A stretch of DNA of 64,000 bases, from assembly GCF_005239225.2 (NCBI RefSeq), contig NC_133284.1, positions 30,676,339-30,740,338 of the forward strand. Direction: 5' to 3'. Numbering within the stretch: position 1 is the stretch's first letter; the number at the start of each line of letters is the position of its first letter. A program made the position numbers and the translations under genes. The DNA is from Populus alba (Eukaryota > Streptophyta > Magnoliopsida > Malpighiales > Salicaceae). Shown here piece after piece: positions 23,521-36,800 of the stretch. Below the pieces are notes generated by a model. The model had not been told where the DNA came from, made no database searches, and saw only the letters and a list, made by a program, of their open reading frames with translations.

Positions 23521-23640
23521 TTATGCTCCGAACATCAAAATCTTCTGAATCAAAAACCCAAGCTCTCAAATCAAAAGCGTTGGCCACTGTGGAATCGCTG
23601 TACACAAGCTGGGCTAAAGGGATCTTCGGTTTTCGTCTTG
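23521..23640 (-). pseudogene. NBS-only gene fragment, copy b, 5' part
   Basis: This continues the fragment at 18050-18320 across the copia insertion and matches the RNBS-A region of the 24964-25953 ORF. At about 23621, within the codons just before the P-loop, it jumps to sequence equivalent to the ATG and 5' flank (compare 4470 and 25945), so the P-loop and N-terminal codons were deleted. Confidence 0.82.
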
Positions 23641-24049
23641 ATCAAGCAGTCAGAGGCAACCTTGGTGAAACTGGCAAGATTTCAAGAATGAATGAAGGGT
23701 ACTGAAACGAGGGAGTATCTTGCTTGTCGAAAACTGTGATAATTAATATGCATTCAAATATGGACCAGTCTTGGTCTTACGTACCCTACCTGTATGTGAA
23801 ATCGAATCTACAATGACAATTTTCGAAGAAAGTGGGAGACAGAGAGAGTCTTAAAAGTCTTTTATGAACAATGATATTGCGTGGTAGGCCTCGTTAGGGA
23901 CCCTTAATTAAATTGTTTGGATATTTCCTTAGTGGTTAGTGTAAACTGACCAAATAGATCGATCAAGCTTAGTTATTTGTTTCACTGCAACTATTCTGCT
24001 TTGACTTGTCAGCATGTGAAACTTCAATCAGTGAGCTGGCCAGCACAAT

Positions 24050-24963
24050 ATGTATCATCGTTGAGAGCTTGCGGGATGCGGTTCGATTGATTTCTTCATT
24101 TTCGCCAGATCGCATCTTGCTTCCAGACTCGGCCGAGTCTGATTGGTTGAGGTTGAATTTGCCTTTTAATTAGTTGAAAAGCATTCTGCTGAGATTTTAA
24201 TATTTCTGCCATTGAATAGCTTGAGATTCCTTAACAGTCAAGCTACTATGTACGCAATGCTCCTATTAATCCGATATCTATCCCAGCCAATCTTTCTGTA
24301 TCAATTCTTCATTTATTTATTATTCGAGAGGTTAATGACCAGGTTCTTTCAAAAACCATAACCATGGGGTTTTGATATATATATATATTTTCAATTAAAC
24401 TAATGATTGTGAGGTCAAAGATATAGTTTCAATAATTAGCAGAGTCTTATGTTAAATAATTATTCATGTATATGCATGACAAGTTGTTATCATTTTTAAT
24501 GAAAATAATTAGCAGAGTTTTATGTTGAATAACAGGAACAAATTAAAAGATATAATTAATTATTTCTTATATATATAAGAATGTGATGGTGCAATCGATC
24601 TATGAGAATATGTTGGTAGATTTCTCTTAAACTTTAATCATCCGTATTGAAAATCTCAATTCACTAGATTAACTGATCATTCGTCCAAACAAATCACCGT
24701 GGAGCACAAGATTTCCAGTCAGTGATTGAATGGAAAAGTCCATATATAAAATATCAGCAAGTTAATGAAATTATCTTTTTTCAGTTTTCTTTTTTATATA
24801 TATTAGTATATTAAAATTATTATAAAACACTAAAAGACATTAACTTTATTATGCCTTTTCAAACTAAAAGTATTTTCAAAAAACGCAGAAAAAAACATGA
24901 GCAAAAGAACTCTCGATCGAACATCTCCTTTGAGAGATTGGCTGGATAAACATGCATTTTTAA
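24050..24963. other. Region 3' of the NBS-only ORF; no gene recognised
   Basis: AT-rich sequence with short simple repeats. It should contain the 3' end of any transcript from the minus-strand NBS-only ORF. No LRR-like reading was seen. Confidence 0.45.
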
Positions 24964-25953
24964 TTATCGTGTTATTAATCTTGTCAGTCCCTGCCACTCA
25001 TCCTCAAATATCTCACAATTCGATATATATATCTTCTCCCATTGAGTACAGTGAGCAGAGCGCAGTCTTCCCCCCAGATATTTTGCAGCCTGTGGTAAGC
25101 CATTACATTTGCTTGCTATTTTTGCCACTATTGCTTGCTGCTTCGGATCTGCGTCGAACTTCAGTTCTGGCGGTGCATGATCTAAAAACACTGAAAGACA
25201 ATCGTCATCTGATAACACCTCCAGATGGCGAGTGGAAATGGCAGCCATGATTCGTGGGACGCTGTTGTTTCGCGTGGTGACAACTATTTTAACTTCAGAA
25301 CCAGCAAAGGGTTGGCGTAGAAGATCCCATTGGTCATAGCCCACATTGCAAGCATCATCTAACACGATTAAACTTCTCTTCCCAGAAAGTCTCTCTCTTA
25401 GCTTCACCTGAAGAACATTCAAATCTCCACTGAGCTTACAGGCCTGATCCTTGGTAACTTCATGGAGGATTGTCTCAGTTATGCTCCGAACATCAAAATC
25501 TTCTGAATCAAAAACCCAAGCTCTCAAATCAAAAGCGTTGGCCACTGTGGAATCGTTGTACACAAGCTGGGCTAGAGTGGTCTTGCCAACTCCTTCCTCC
25601 CCACCTATGGCAACCACACAAACTCTACCATTGCTAGCTTCTTCTCTCTCCAGTAACAATTCAAGAATGAACTCTTTGTCCTTCTTTCTACCATAAACCT
25701 TAGATCTATCAAGCAAAGAAGTTGTGGGAGTAATTCTTTTACCTGCTGATCTATGGTGCCTCTCTCCACAAGCACGGTTTTCCAAATTTCTTGATCTTGA
25801 ACTAATTTCCTCATTCCTGGTATCCATAACAGGACTTGGATTTAACAAACAACAACAGATCAATTTCCCTACCAAACTTGTGCCTGCAGCTTGAGGCTCT
25901 TCGGTCATGTTTTCTTGTGAAGCTTTGAATCGTGAATTGTTTCTCTTGTGCAT
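24964..25953 (-). CDS. NBS-only (truncated) resistance-like protein, 329 aa
   Basis: The uninterrupted frame starts at the ATG at 25953. Residues 1-85 are not a coiled coil: they are charged and include Cys33-35 (LICCCLL), possibly a lipid-attachment or membrane-contact site (speculative). The NB-ARC follows: P-loop GGEEGVGKTT 117-126 (usual GMGGVGKTT), RNBS-A 140-155, kinase-2 LIVLDDACN 195-203 (family DDVWN), RNBS-B KIVVTTRNN 222-230, RNBS-C about 243-260, and GLPQAA 285-290 (family GLPLA). It ends at 329 without RNBS-D, MHD or LRRs. NBS-only proteins exist in plants and may act as adaptors or decoys, but this may equally be a relic whose frame happens to be open. Two broken copies nearby share the architecture, so the truncation predates their duplication. 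Confidence 0.65.
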   Translation of the reverse strand: MHKRNNSRFKASQENMTEEPQAAGTSLVGKLICCCLLNPSPVMDTRNEEISSRSRNLENRACGERHHRSAGKRITPTTSLLDRSKVYGRKKDKEFILELLLEREEASNGRVCVVAIGGEEGVGKTTLAQLVYNDSTVANAFDLRAWVFDSEDFDVRSITETILHEVTKDQACKLSGDLNVLQVKLRERLSGKRSLIVLDDACNVGYDQWDLLRQPFAGSEVKIVVTTRNNSVPRIMAAISTRHLEVLSDDDCLSVFLDHAPPELKFDADPKQQAIVAKIASKCNGLPQAAKYLGGRLRSAHCTQWEKIYISNCEIFEDEWQGLTRLITR

Positions 25954-25959
25954 CTTTCT

Positions 25960-28300
25960 TTTTTAGTCTTGATTTTTCTAAGCAAGCAGAGGATCGACTA
26001 GCTAAAGGCAACTTTGCTGGGACTAGAAATGAAGGGAATTAGCTGAAGCAGCAGGGATCTGAGGATATGGTAAAAGCACGAGGGTCCAATAAAGATGGAA
26101 AAGTCTGCAGCAAAAAGATTAGCTATTCAAATGGGTCCTGCTGTTATTAGGTGCTAGACGATGTTGTTCAATGTTATTTTTGTCTTTATAATTCCATTGA
26201 TTGGGGAAAAAAGTACTATCTAAAAGTACATAGATTAAAAAAAAATTGCACTTAATTTGTAATGTAAACTTTAATTAGATTACGTGTTAATTGGATTTTT
26301 TTTTTTCGAATATCTTAAAAGCATACATTTTTATATCAACATAATTATAAAATTTAAACTTTAAAATAAAAGAAGAAGAAGAAGAAGATAATTAATATGT
26401 CTTCTTAATCATCGAATTAATCCTTTAAAATTTAATATAACATGATAATTCTAACTTTTAGTTTGAAACTCCAAAAAAGGTGAATATTTGAATATAGTAA
26501 AATATTCAAAAGATAGTAAAAAAAAATGAAGAAAAGAATTATTTTGGTATCAAGATTATTTTCTCCTTGTTTTTGAATTTTTTTTTTTTACAAATAGTTG
26601 CATGTTTTTTTAATATTTTGTTTGGTATATATAAAAAATGAAAATGTTTTGGATTATTTAGACAAAAAAATTCATAAATACTAACTATCTTACTAGAGGT
26701 CGTGTGAAGAGCTAGATAGATGCTTAATCTAGTTGTGGTTGGAGGGAAAAAAACATTTGAATTAAAATGAAAGAGAATATCATTAATCAACAAGAAGCTC
26801 AATAGAAGCTTGTCCAGAAAAAAAAATCAAAATAAAAGCTTATGAACTAGAAACAAAGTAGATGAAATATCAGCAGTTTTCAAGATGAAATTGCAGAATC
26901 TATAGTAATTATTGTTTTACGATCTTTAATAAGGTAAACATATATGAGTTTCATATTCATATACTATCAATTACAAGATTATGAAAGATTAACCAAGTAG
27001 TTTAGGAATAAATAATATGTATTAAATAATTAATTAATCTTTTGATTCTAACAATCAGATTTAATCTTTTTAGATAAGATGATTGATAGTGTAACATCCC
27101 AATAATTTAATTTCTTTTTGAACTTCCTTGAGACTTGAACTCGAGAAAATAGGGTGAATTTATTTTATTTTATTTTTAAAAAAACATATCAGTATCATGT
27201 TTCAATCTTTATATTATTTAAAAGTATTTTACTGAAATTTGGGTAAAAATTCTACTTATTATGAACTATTCCCAAGTTATCAACTCCAGTGTGTGTGTGA
27301 CAATCTTAACATTGTCCAAACTTTTTAGACCTTAACCAATTATATTTTCAGTTAAGAATAGAATTCATCTATAATTTCAAATTCTCCATTTCAAAATTCA
27401 CATTCAATTTTAGCATGCATTATTTACAATAAGTGACACAACCAAAATATAAGAACATTATGAACTAATTACATACAATATTCATTTAATAAATATAGGG
27501 TATGTTTGATGTCATATTACAAACCTAATAAAAGAATATTGATAATTAAGTTACGCATATCCTTAGTATTGGTTTCATTTATATGCAATTTATTCTCAAA
27601 ATCACATTACAAAAAGTAGCCAAAATATTTAAAATTACATCATCATCATCACCTAAACAAAAAAAACATGTTATGTAAGATCCACTATTTTGTCCAAGTC
27701 TATGATAAACTTGAAAAATAAAATTATTTTTATAAAATAAGAACATGTTATAACAAATGCTTACTAAACAAACACACACACACATATCAATGACATTAGT
27801 ATACCTAAATTTCACTAACTTTTTGTATAAACATCAATCTATGACAGATTCCACTTTAATATAGTTTTATCCATCTTTTGATGAATTTTTATTTTATCAT
27901 TGTTTTCGTTTAATTGTCATTGTCACATCATGAAAACTCTTATTCACAACACATTTGATTCATATTACGAATCATTTCCTCAAAACCCCTTTAATTCATA
28001 TAATTATATATGCATATTCCATGATCATATTTTGTTCACACCATTGTTTCAATTCATATTACATTTAAATTTAACATATATCTTATAATCATATCTGGTT
28101 CGCACCATTGTTTTAATTTGTAATACTTTTAAATTGTGTCACATTTCATTTTTTAGGATACTTATCCCTTTTTGATTTTTTGAATATTCAATTTATTTTA
28201 ATCAAATACATGTGTTCTCCTAACACATGATTTGCCATTAAAAACTTCTTGCGCGATTAATTGCTTAGTTTGATCTCTCAAAATCTGTAATTATTGTTAC
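25960..28300. other. AT-rich intergenic DNA; no gene recognised
   Basis: The first few hundred bases should hold the promoter of the minus-strand NBS-only ORF. Simple repeats include a GAA run at about 26372-26390 and a CA run at about 27770-27784. A TGTAACATCCC start at 27091 resembles an LTR terminus, but I could not find its partner. Confidence 0.5.
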
Positions 28301-28309
28301 CTTGTCTCA

Positions 28310-30411
28310 TTTCCTTTTTCATGTGACCCATGTTATTATCCTTCATACTATTTTGACTCATTTTCAAAAGATCTAAGGCTAACATTTTACTTCAACTTAT
28401 GATTTCCAATGAAAACTTTCCTGACTAATAAAATTTCGGTTGAGCTTCTTTTATACAAACCCTATCCAAATTTCATCCAGTCATTTTACTTCGACTTATG
28501 GTCTCCAATGAAAACCTTCCCGATTAATGAAATTTCAGGTGAGCTTTTCTTATACAAACCTATCCAAATTTCATCTAGCCATTTACAACATAAAACTTGT
28601 CATGAATTCTGATATCATCAACACACAAGCAACTTCATGTAACAACCTAAACTTTTAAAACACGTTTTAAACTACTCGTTGGACATGGATCATTGAAGTC
28701 CCTGGAATATTATTGTTTTGCTATTGACAATTTGGCTTCTTCCAACATTTCATTATTAATTTGATAAATTGTTAACACGTATTATTTGTTAACCACAAGA
28801 CCACTAGCCAAATTATGTATATCCTAGTCATTAATGCAACTGATGTCATTGGCTCCATTATAGATAGTTAATTCATCTTTTCAATCAATTTTATGTTCTC
28901 ATTATACCATCTTGTATCAACCGAACTAATATTATTAACTCATTACTAGGTAACTAGTTTTATACATATTAATATTCAAGTACAAACATACTACATTATA
29001 GACACTTTATCATTTCAAGCTTAACTATAGTTCATCACAACAATCATTCAAAATCCCTCCATCATTTTTTTTATTTTTGTTGAATATCCTCCATAGTATA
29101 ACCATGATTGTCACTTCAGCTTTTAACATGGAATCCATTCCAAAACAACTAAAACATGTCAAATCAATCAACAAAACCCAAACCCTTCAACTATTTATTT
29201 TTTGCCTAATGCCCCATGGATCAAAGCCATGGATTTTCCTTTAACTTTTCCTATAATTTCAAATTACCCACTCTTAGATACATACAAAAACACATGTTTT
29301 TATCAAAGTTTAACAATAACAATTCATCATTCAATCAAACTCAAGCTTAAACACATACCCATTTTATACTTATAACCAAAACCAACTAAGAATTGCATAG
29401 AAATGAAGGTGAAGGCTTGCTTACCATTTTAAACACTATTTCCATAGAGTTTGATGCAAAAGAACCTAAACTCTTCTTCCTTCTCTTCAAGATTTCTCAC
29501 TTTCCCTCTTTACATATTCATCTTCTTTTCTTGGTTTCTCACTCCAAAACTCATTTATATCATGTTTATTTTTCAAGAGAATGATTAATCCTCATAAGAA
29601 TCTCTCAATTAAGCAAGAAACCACTCAAAAATTAATAAGCAATAGAGGGCTTTTCGTTCTCCCTAGCTTCCAGAACTCTTCACCAGCCTTTTCTTGTTTA
29701 TAAAGAGAAATTTTGCTTACTTTACTGTTTTACCCCTTATAATATTTTCCTGTGTTTTTTGGTAACACATTTGGCCACCAACCTGATTATAAGGCCCTAA
29801 ACTCCTATTGTCCTGAAAGTTTAACCCAATATAGGAACAAATGTCAAGAGAGTTATCATAAAATTTCAGCCCGATCTAACGATCGAATTGGAAGTTATGC
29901 TTGATAACATAAAACTAGACAATATTATAATTTACAGTCCGAATTCTGATTTCAGACTCAACTTCAAACACATTGTTCTCTCTCAACCGTATGAATTAGA
30001 AAGCCTACCATATATTGTTGGAAAGGTACAAATGTTTTCTTTCCAAAACAATTGGAACAAAAATGAAAATTAATCTTGATATATATACCAAAGAGTAGCC
30101 AAAGGTCTGGTGTGATAGAGTTGCCCCTTTTTAATCTGAGCCTCCAAACTTAGCCCTTTTAACTTTTTATTTAATCCTCCTCTATTTAGACCTTATACTA
30201 GGCTTAATTGATGGTGTAAATGGGATAATTTCATCTTTCTTTTTTCATCATTTATTTCATCTACGAACTTAATATCGTTTGACGGTAACATTATCGATTT
30301 TTAATTTGCACCAACATCTTTTTATGCCGTTCTCTTCTTAACTCTCTTTTTATTCCCCTTATAATTGCTTGGAATTATGTTCTCATTCTCAAAACACATT
30401 TATTTTAAAAG
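28310..30411. repeat. Repeat block, copy 2 of the diverged segmental duplication
   Basis: 28310-28990 matches 4970-5560, 29000-29260 matches 8650-8393 reversed, and 29262-30411 matches 9322-10500. This copy lacks the insertions found at 6619-8392 and 9122-9316, so it shows the arrangement before them. No coding frame survives. Confidence 0.7.
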
Positions 30412-30460
30412 TGTAGGACTCGTTTAGGAGGTGGAGCTCACCTAGTAGGTAGAGCTTGTC

Positions 30461-31214
30461 TAGTAGGTGGAACTCACCTTTTGTGTATCATCAGAGCCCC
30501 ACAAGTCCTTGTGACACATTTTAGCATGTACAAACTGCCATAAAAATCATGGGCGTAGCTTTGCAAGAGCGTGGCCATGAGTGTAGTCATAGGCATAGAT
30601 GTGGAGCGTGGTCATGGGCGTTGCTGCTGGCGTAACCATAGGCATAATTATTGGCTTAGCAGTTGGCGTAGCCGTAGACATAGCCATTGACATGGCTACC
30701 ACTGTGTTGGGGCTTCGTCAACCATGAAAAGAACTTTTGAGAAACAAGAATGAATTGGCTTTTTGTTCAGATTCCCACAAATGGTACCAATGATGAAATC
30801 CTAAAAAATCCAAATAGTTTGAAAGCAAGGCTTAGAGTTTTAGTAGGTGGAACTCACCTTTTGTGTATCATCAGATCCCCACAAGTCCTTGTGACACATT
30901 TTAGCATGTACAAACTGCCATAAAAATCATTGGCGTAGCTTTGCAAGAGTGTGGCCATGAGTGTAGTCATAGGCATAGCTGTGGAGCGTGGTCGTGGGCG
31001 TTGCTGTTGGCGTAACCATAGGCATAACTATTGGTTTAGCAGTTGGCGTAGCCGTAGACATAGCCATTGACATGGCTACCACTGTGTTGGGGCTTCGTCA
31101 ACCATGAAAACAACTTTTGAGAAACAAGAATGAATTGGCTTTTTGTTCAGATTCCCACAGATGGCACCAATGATGAAATCCTAAAAAATCCAAGTAGTTT
31201 GAAAGCAAGACTTA
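30461..31214 (+). repeat. Tandem duplication of a 380-bp unit
   Basis: Two units begin with TAGTAGGTGGAACTCACC at 30461 and 30841. About 13 differences separate them over about 374 aligned bases. Each contains a short-period stretch built from GGCGTAGCC, ATAGGC and ACATAGCC-like words. A partial related start, GGTGGAGCTCACC, precedes the first unit. The host element is unidentified. Confidence 0.88.
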
Positions 31215-31794
31215 GATGTTGAATAATCGGTTAATCTCTTTGTTCTAGCAATCTTACCCATTTTTTCTAGCTGATATGGTTGTTAGCTTGTAGCTGGTGC
31301 CTGGTAAGCCAAGGTGATTGATGGTCGGTACCTGTAAAATGTTCTCTTTTGTAGATTTGGAGACTCTTGAATGTTTAGATGTTTAAGTAAATATCATTTT
31401 AAAGAGAAAAAATACAATGATATTTAGAGAGATAAATTTTAAAAATATATATGTTAAAAACATTGATAATGAATAGATTTTGAACCTAAAGTTTAAATGA
31501 TGCAATAAATTATAAAAACAAAAATTGAGATACCCCTAAATAAAACTAAAATAAAAAATGAATCTTGAAAAAAGATTATTTTGACGTCTAATCAATACTA
31601 TAATCCACACCTGTGGTTCCATTAATATCCCAATTATTTATATATTATTTATATATGGAGTTAATAAAAATTATTATATGATCAGTAACCATGATTATAT
31701 AAAGTGAAATATAAAAGAAATTTGATCACATGATGACAAATTTTGAAGGCTCACACAACTCGTTATGTTTTCAAAATGTTTCATTCATGTTTAT

Positions 31795-32000
31795 AGGGAT
31801 GTTTAGAAGTATGGTAGCGATTATTTTTCAAAGTATTTTTCACTCAGAAATATATCAAAATAATTTTTTTATTATTTTTAAAAAGTTAGTTTTGATATCA
31901 GTGCATCAAAATGATCTAAAAACATAAAAAATATTAGTTTAAAAAAAAATAAAAATAATATTTTTTTTCAAAAATATTTTTAAAAGCGAAAATAAGCAGA
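31795..32000 (+). mobile_element. MITE-like element, copy 3
   Basis: It contains the shared core (GTTTTGATATCAGTGCATC, then AAAATGATCTAAAAACA) and ends in AAAAGCGAAAATAAGCA, similar to the 10.9-kb copy. Confidence 0.5.
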
Positions 32001-32739
32001 GTCTATATAGCACACTTTTTCATAGGTGTTTTGTACATATGCTTTCTGGAAATGGAAAGTGAAAATAATTTTGCAGCTTGAAAAAAAAAAAAACAGCATG
32101 CCATGTACTCCATCTATATTAATTTATGTTTCAAACTAGTAAACAAAAGAACAGAATAAAAAATGTCTAGCCACATATGTTCCAACATCTTTAATTTAAT
32201 GTAAATTAGTTTTGTGATTCTCAAAATCGTAATAGAATGGAGACTGTAGTTGCAATGAGCATTACTTGGAGGGCAAAAAAAAAAAAAACTATGTAGTGAA
32301 CCAAAAAATATAAGGGTTTTGATTTCAATGATCAAAATTGGTCATATAGGGATCTAGTTGGAAATAGTTTTATTAAAATTTAAAAGGAATTTTTAAGGAA
32401 TGAAAGGATCGAAAATTCCAAATGAGGACCAATTTGTAAAAATAGTAAAATATATAAACTGTAATAACTTTATTCAATTTTATAAGAAGGATCTAACACT
32501 TTTATGTGTGCACACAAAACTTCACGAAGATTTTCCTGTAGTGCATGAACTTTTCCATTCTTCTGTGATTCTTCTATAACACTTAGGAAAAAGCAACAAC
32601 CTTGGTACTTGTGATTCTATGAGCTTGATATGGTTCAAGTTTTTTATAATACCTTGCCTTTGATGTGTTTGTTTGACAAAGCAGAGCAGAAATTATTTGG
32701 ATTATTTTAATATTATTACAGTAAATTAAATATTTTGAT

Positions 32740-33500
32740 GGAATAATACTATTTTGAAAAAAATTAATGAAATAGTGTCCTTTCATCTTGTAGCACTTCT
32801 AAAACATAATATTTATTAAATGTTACTATTTTTAAGAGAGACAAGATAGTTGTGATACTTCAGAATAATGATATTTAAACATATTGCACTTTTGAAGTGC
32901 GACAGCTTAATATTAACACAGTAAATCATTTGACCCAATCAATCGGCTAATTGATTTAAATATATGAACTGACCAACTATTTTGTACAAAAACCATAATT
33001 TTATGAATTTTTTCTTCTAAATATATTTTCTAAGTAAAAAAGGAACTCCAATTAAAATTCAAAAATTTATTGCTCACATAATAGTTGTTTTTTGTTTTTC
33101 AATATCAATGATGTAGTCAAACTTGTGAGAATGGATTATTCTAAGTAGTTAGTTGTGGGTCTACCACAACTAGATGAAGATTTGCTCTCGACAGATTACA
33201 TGGATGATTTAGTAGATGCATTTATAAACCAGTAGGACAGGTCTAGGTCCAAGAGGAGGTTTAATCGCGCCTAACTATAATGATGGCTCAAATGAGCCAT
33301 AAATTTTGATCCGATTATTAGATCGCACTCAAATTCTTAAAAGAGTTTTCAAAAGTCGTTTTTCTTAGAATAGTCATGGAATCACTACTCCAACCATTAA
33401 ATCTTTAGGTTTCAAAAATCTTGTTCTGATACCTTAATTTTAACAGTTTTATAATTTTCCTTACAAACTAGTTGACTGGTTAATTTTGAATTTAATTGAT
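32740..33500. repeat. Continuation of segmental copy 2
   Basis: Matches 10828-10890 and 11130-11780 by eye. It includes the degenerate GCACTTTTGAAGTGCGACA palindromic motif. Confidence 0.6.
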
Positions 33501-33836
33501 ATCGCGGTTATGAAATTAAAATTTTGTCGTGATTCTCAACCGCAACATTGAATTGATGTCACGATTGAAAACCGTAATATCCAAAAAAGTATTATTTCAC
33601 CAAAACTTTTTACTACTATATTAATTTGACATTTCTTTTCTTTTTATACGCTAATTATCCAATATATCCAAATTATTCTCTCTCTACTCAAAACCATCCT
33701 TTATAGGAACTTTATGGGGGGAAACTTTAGTGAGCATCTTAAGATCATCACATTAAATATAATGCAAAATGCCAGCAAAGGTTAAAAGGTTACTGAGAAG
33801 AAAGTTGAAATATTTCAATGTAATTATTGCATATTC

Positions 33837-36800
33837 CACTACAACAAACTTGAAAAATAACAACAGAATAATTCGTTAATATTTAAAAAAAAAATATCTC
33901 GTCAATGTCTAAATTACCAATGAAACTACTAATAAAAACATCTCATCAATGAGTTTCTAGTTGAGGATTTATCTTTTGTTGGCATTTTCATCACCAACTT
34001 TCATTTCCAATGAAAATGCAGATGAAAATCTAAGCAAAAGGACAAGTTTTTATAGTTTATTTTTCCATCAGCACCTTAAATGCTAACAAAATTGTCGAAC
34101 ATAGATTTTGTCATAAATGTCCAAACCTTAAGTAACTTTTCAACAAGATTTGTGCAAACTTTATAACAAAATGACCAATGAAATTCCATGTCCATCAACA
34201 ATTTCATTGGCATTTCACTAATTTTTTTTTATTGTTTAGTTATTATAACCCCAAAAGCTTTTTTTTTTTTTTTTCATTTTAAAATCACAGCAATAAAAAT
34301 CACATTCACAACAAAAACGAATTACCATAACAAAAAATTTATAATAAAAATTTCACAGATCTTGAACTAGAAGGCTCACAAGGGGAAGGCAATGGTAAAG
34401 ATATATATCCACCTAGTTGCTTTCAATACATCTTAATTTCTTGTTTGAATAGTGCTCATTTTTTCCCTCCAAACTAGGCAACTAAAAATAAAGTTATTTC
34501 TCAACCTTTTTTTGGACTAACTCATCAATGTTCGATGATGTCAAGCTTGGCAAGGAAAGTGATGTGTCCACATTTAAAACAGTAAACTCGCTCTCATTTC
34601 TTGAATTGATGTTATCAACGTACCATAAACATTATTTCTATCAGGTCTATTAATTACACTAGCCTACAACTATAATTAAAAATGATGAGGACATGTGAAG
34701 TGTCTTTACCAAATTTCTCAACCATGCGAGCTTTAGATATATCATACAAAACAAATAAAAAAACTTAAAATCCTAAATTCATATTAATGATGATAAACAT
34801 TAGTAATACAATGATAACTATATAAAAAAAAGCTCTTACAACCAACATTTTCGCTTTTTTATCGATAAATTTTTTCTTCTTTTTTCCCTTATCTCCCTTC
34901 TTTATGAGTTATCTCATATACTTTATTGGAGTCAGTTCACTTCCAAGATATTTCTCCCGCAAATTAAATAGTTTGTTTTAACAGTCTCACAAATAAATAC
35001 TTAATTAAAACAATAAGAAAAATAATAAAATATATATAATAACAAGCTCTTACTAAAAGCTCTTTGCATGGTTCATAAATGAAAACACTTCTTCAATATG
35101 CTTGCTCATCGAACCATAAGTTTTTTTATTTTTATTTTGGGTCACAATGCCACAATCTTGAAACAATGCCCAACTACACTTTGTGACGTGCCTTGGTCTA
35201 TGGTTTTTTCACATTGTTACATCATCGGGTTGGCTCCATTAATTGCTTGTTTGTGGACATCATACCACAAATCACATAACCTAACATGAAAATTTGTTAA
35301 ACAAAAATAAGATAAGGAAATTAAAAGAAATACAAATTTACAATAATATAACATTTTTTATATTAATACTTTCCTAGTTCCAATGTGGTTTTCCCATATT
35401 TTCTTGACCAACATCTCATTGCTATCATCCAGTAAATGTTTTTCTTTTATTAAAATCATATATTAATTAATTTTTAAATTTTAAAAAACTATTAACTCAA
35501 ATTAAAGATTATTATATAACCTTAAACTTTCTCCACCAAGCTACTATCATATTCATATATTCAAGACGCTTATAAAGCTGACTCTCTTGAAATAATAGTT
35601 CTTCGAATGATAATTTCATCATAGATGTGATCGAATCAACAACTTTATTATTGGTAAACCTGAAAATCAATTCATCGAAGCCATTTTAATTTAATGAAAA
35701 ACTTTAAATAACCAAATACAAATAAATAACTTCAGTATTTAGAATAAAAAAAAAACATTAATTATATAATGAAGTCATCCTTCCATTCTACAATAATTTT
35801 ACCTGATAAAATGTCTCTGGTAAAGGGGATTCCAACTCTGTTGTCCACATTGTTCGAGCCCTGGTCAGTAACTTCCATGGTAGATCTTCATGTGTCTCTT
35901 CATGATCGCCACCTGAATTAACAACACGATCACCAACGTTATTGCTTCAACACTACTACTTGACAAAGCATGTTTTTGGACTTGAGCATGTTTCTTCTTT
36001 GATACATGGTATCTAAAATGAAACAATTAACACAATTGCAAGAAAACTCTTAACTAGTTTTTGGAACAATCCACCAATTCAATTGGCCCTGCACAGATTC
36101 AGTCACTTTTAAGTTCAAGACTTTTAGGCAAAACAAATATGTACATATCATTCAAATTTTACAATTCAGATTCTATTGTAATAGTATAGCTCTAGATACA
36201 TCGAACCCAATAGGTATAGTTTAAGAATTGTGTAACAAAAAGGGAAGCCCTCACAAAGAAGAAATGTTGAGCAACTCTTTCATATTTCTTTGTTCTCCAA
36301 AACCTATTAGAAGTGTATGTGGAACTCAAAGAATTTGGTAGTTAACGTAATTGTTGATTTTGGTTTTCCATATGTTACAACTTACAAGGGAATCCTAGAT
36401 TTTTGCAAGCAGCTTTTGTTACCTCTCAAGTACTTCAAACTATTTTTAAAACAACTGCCTTTAAGATTAAAAAACGCAAGAATACTATAACACAAACAAA
36501 ACTGATTTCTAGAAGCACATGATCCATAAACAACCAAGTACAAAACCAAATACGGAAGAAACCACTTATTGTACTCAAACCCACACATTGTTCAATGTTT
36601 ATCCAGTTATCAATTCGTTTCTGAAACAAAAAAACATAAACCAGAGACTACTCAAATATATCTCAGATAAACAAACATAGCTAGAGTGAACAACATAATC
36701 AACAGCCAAAACCAACCTCCACAGAAAGAAGTTAATGCTTCAATGGCAAACTCATAAGAGCATAAACTACATTACAGGTCATTGCTACATAATAGATGAG

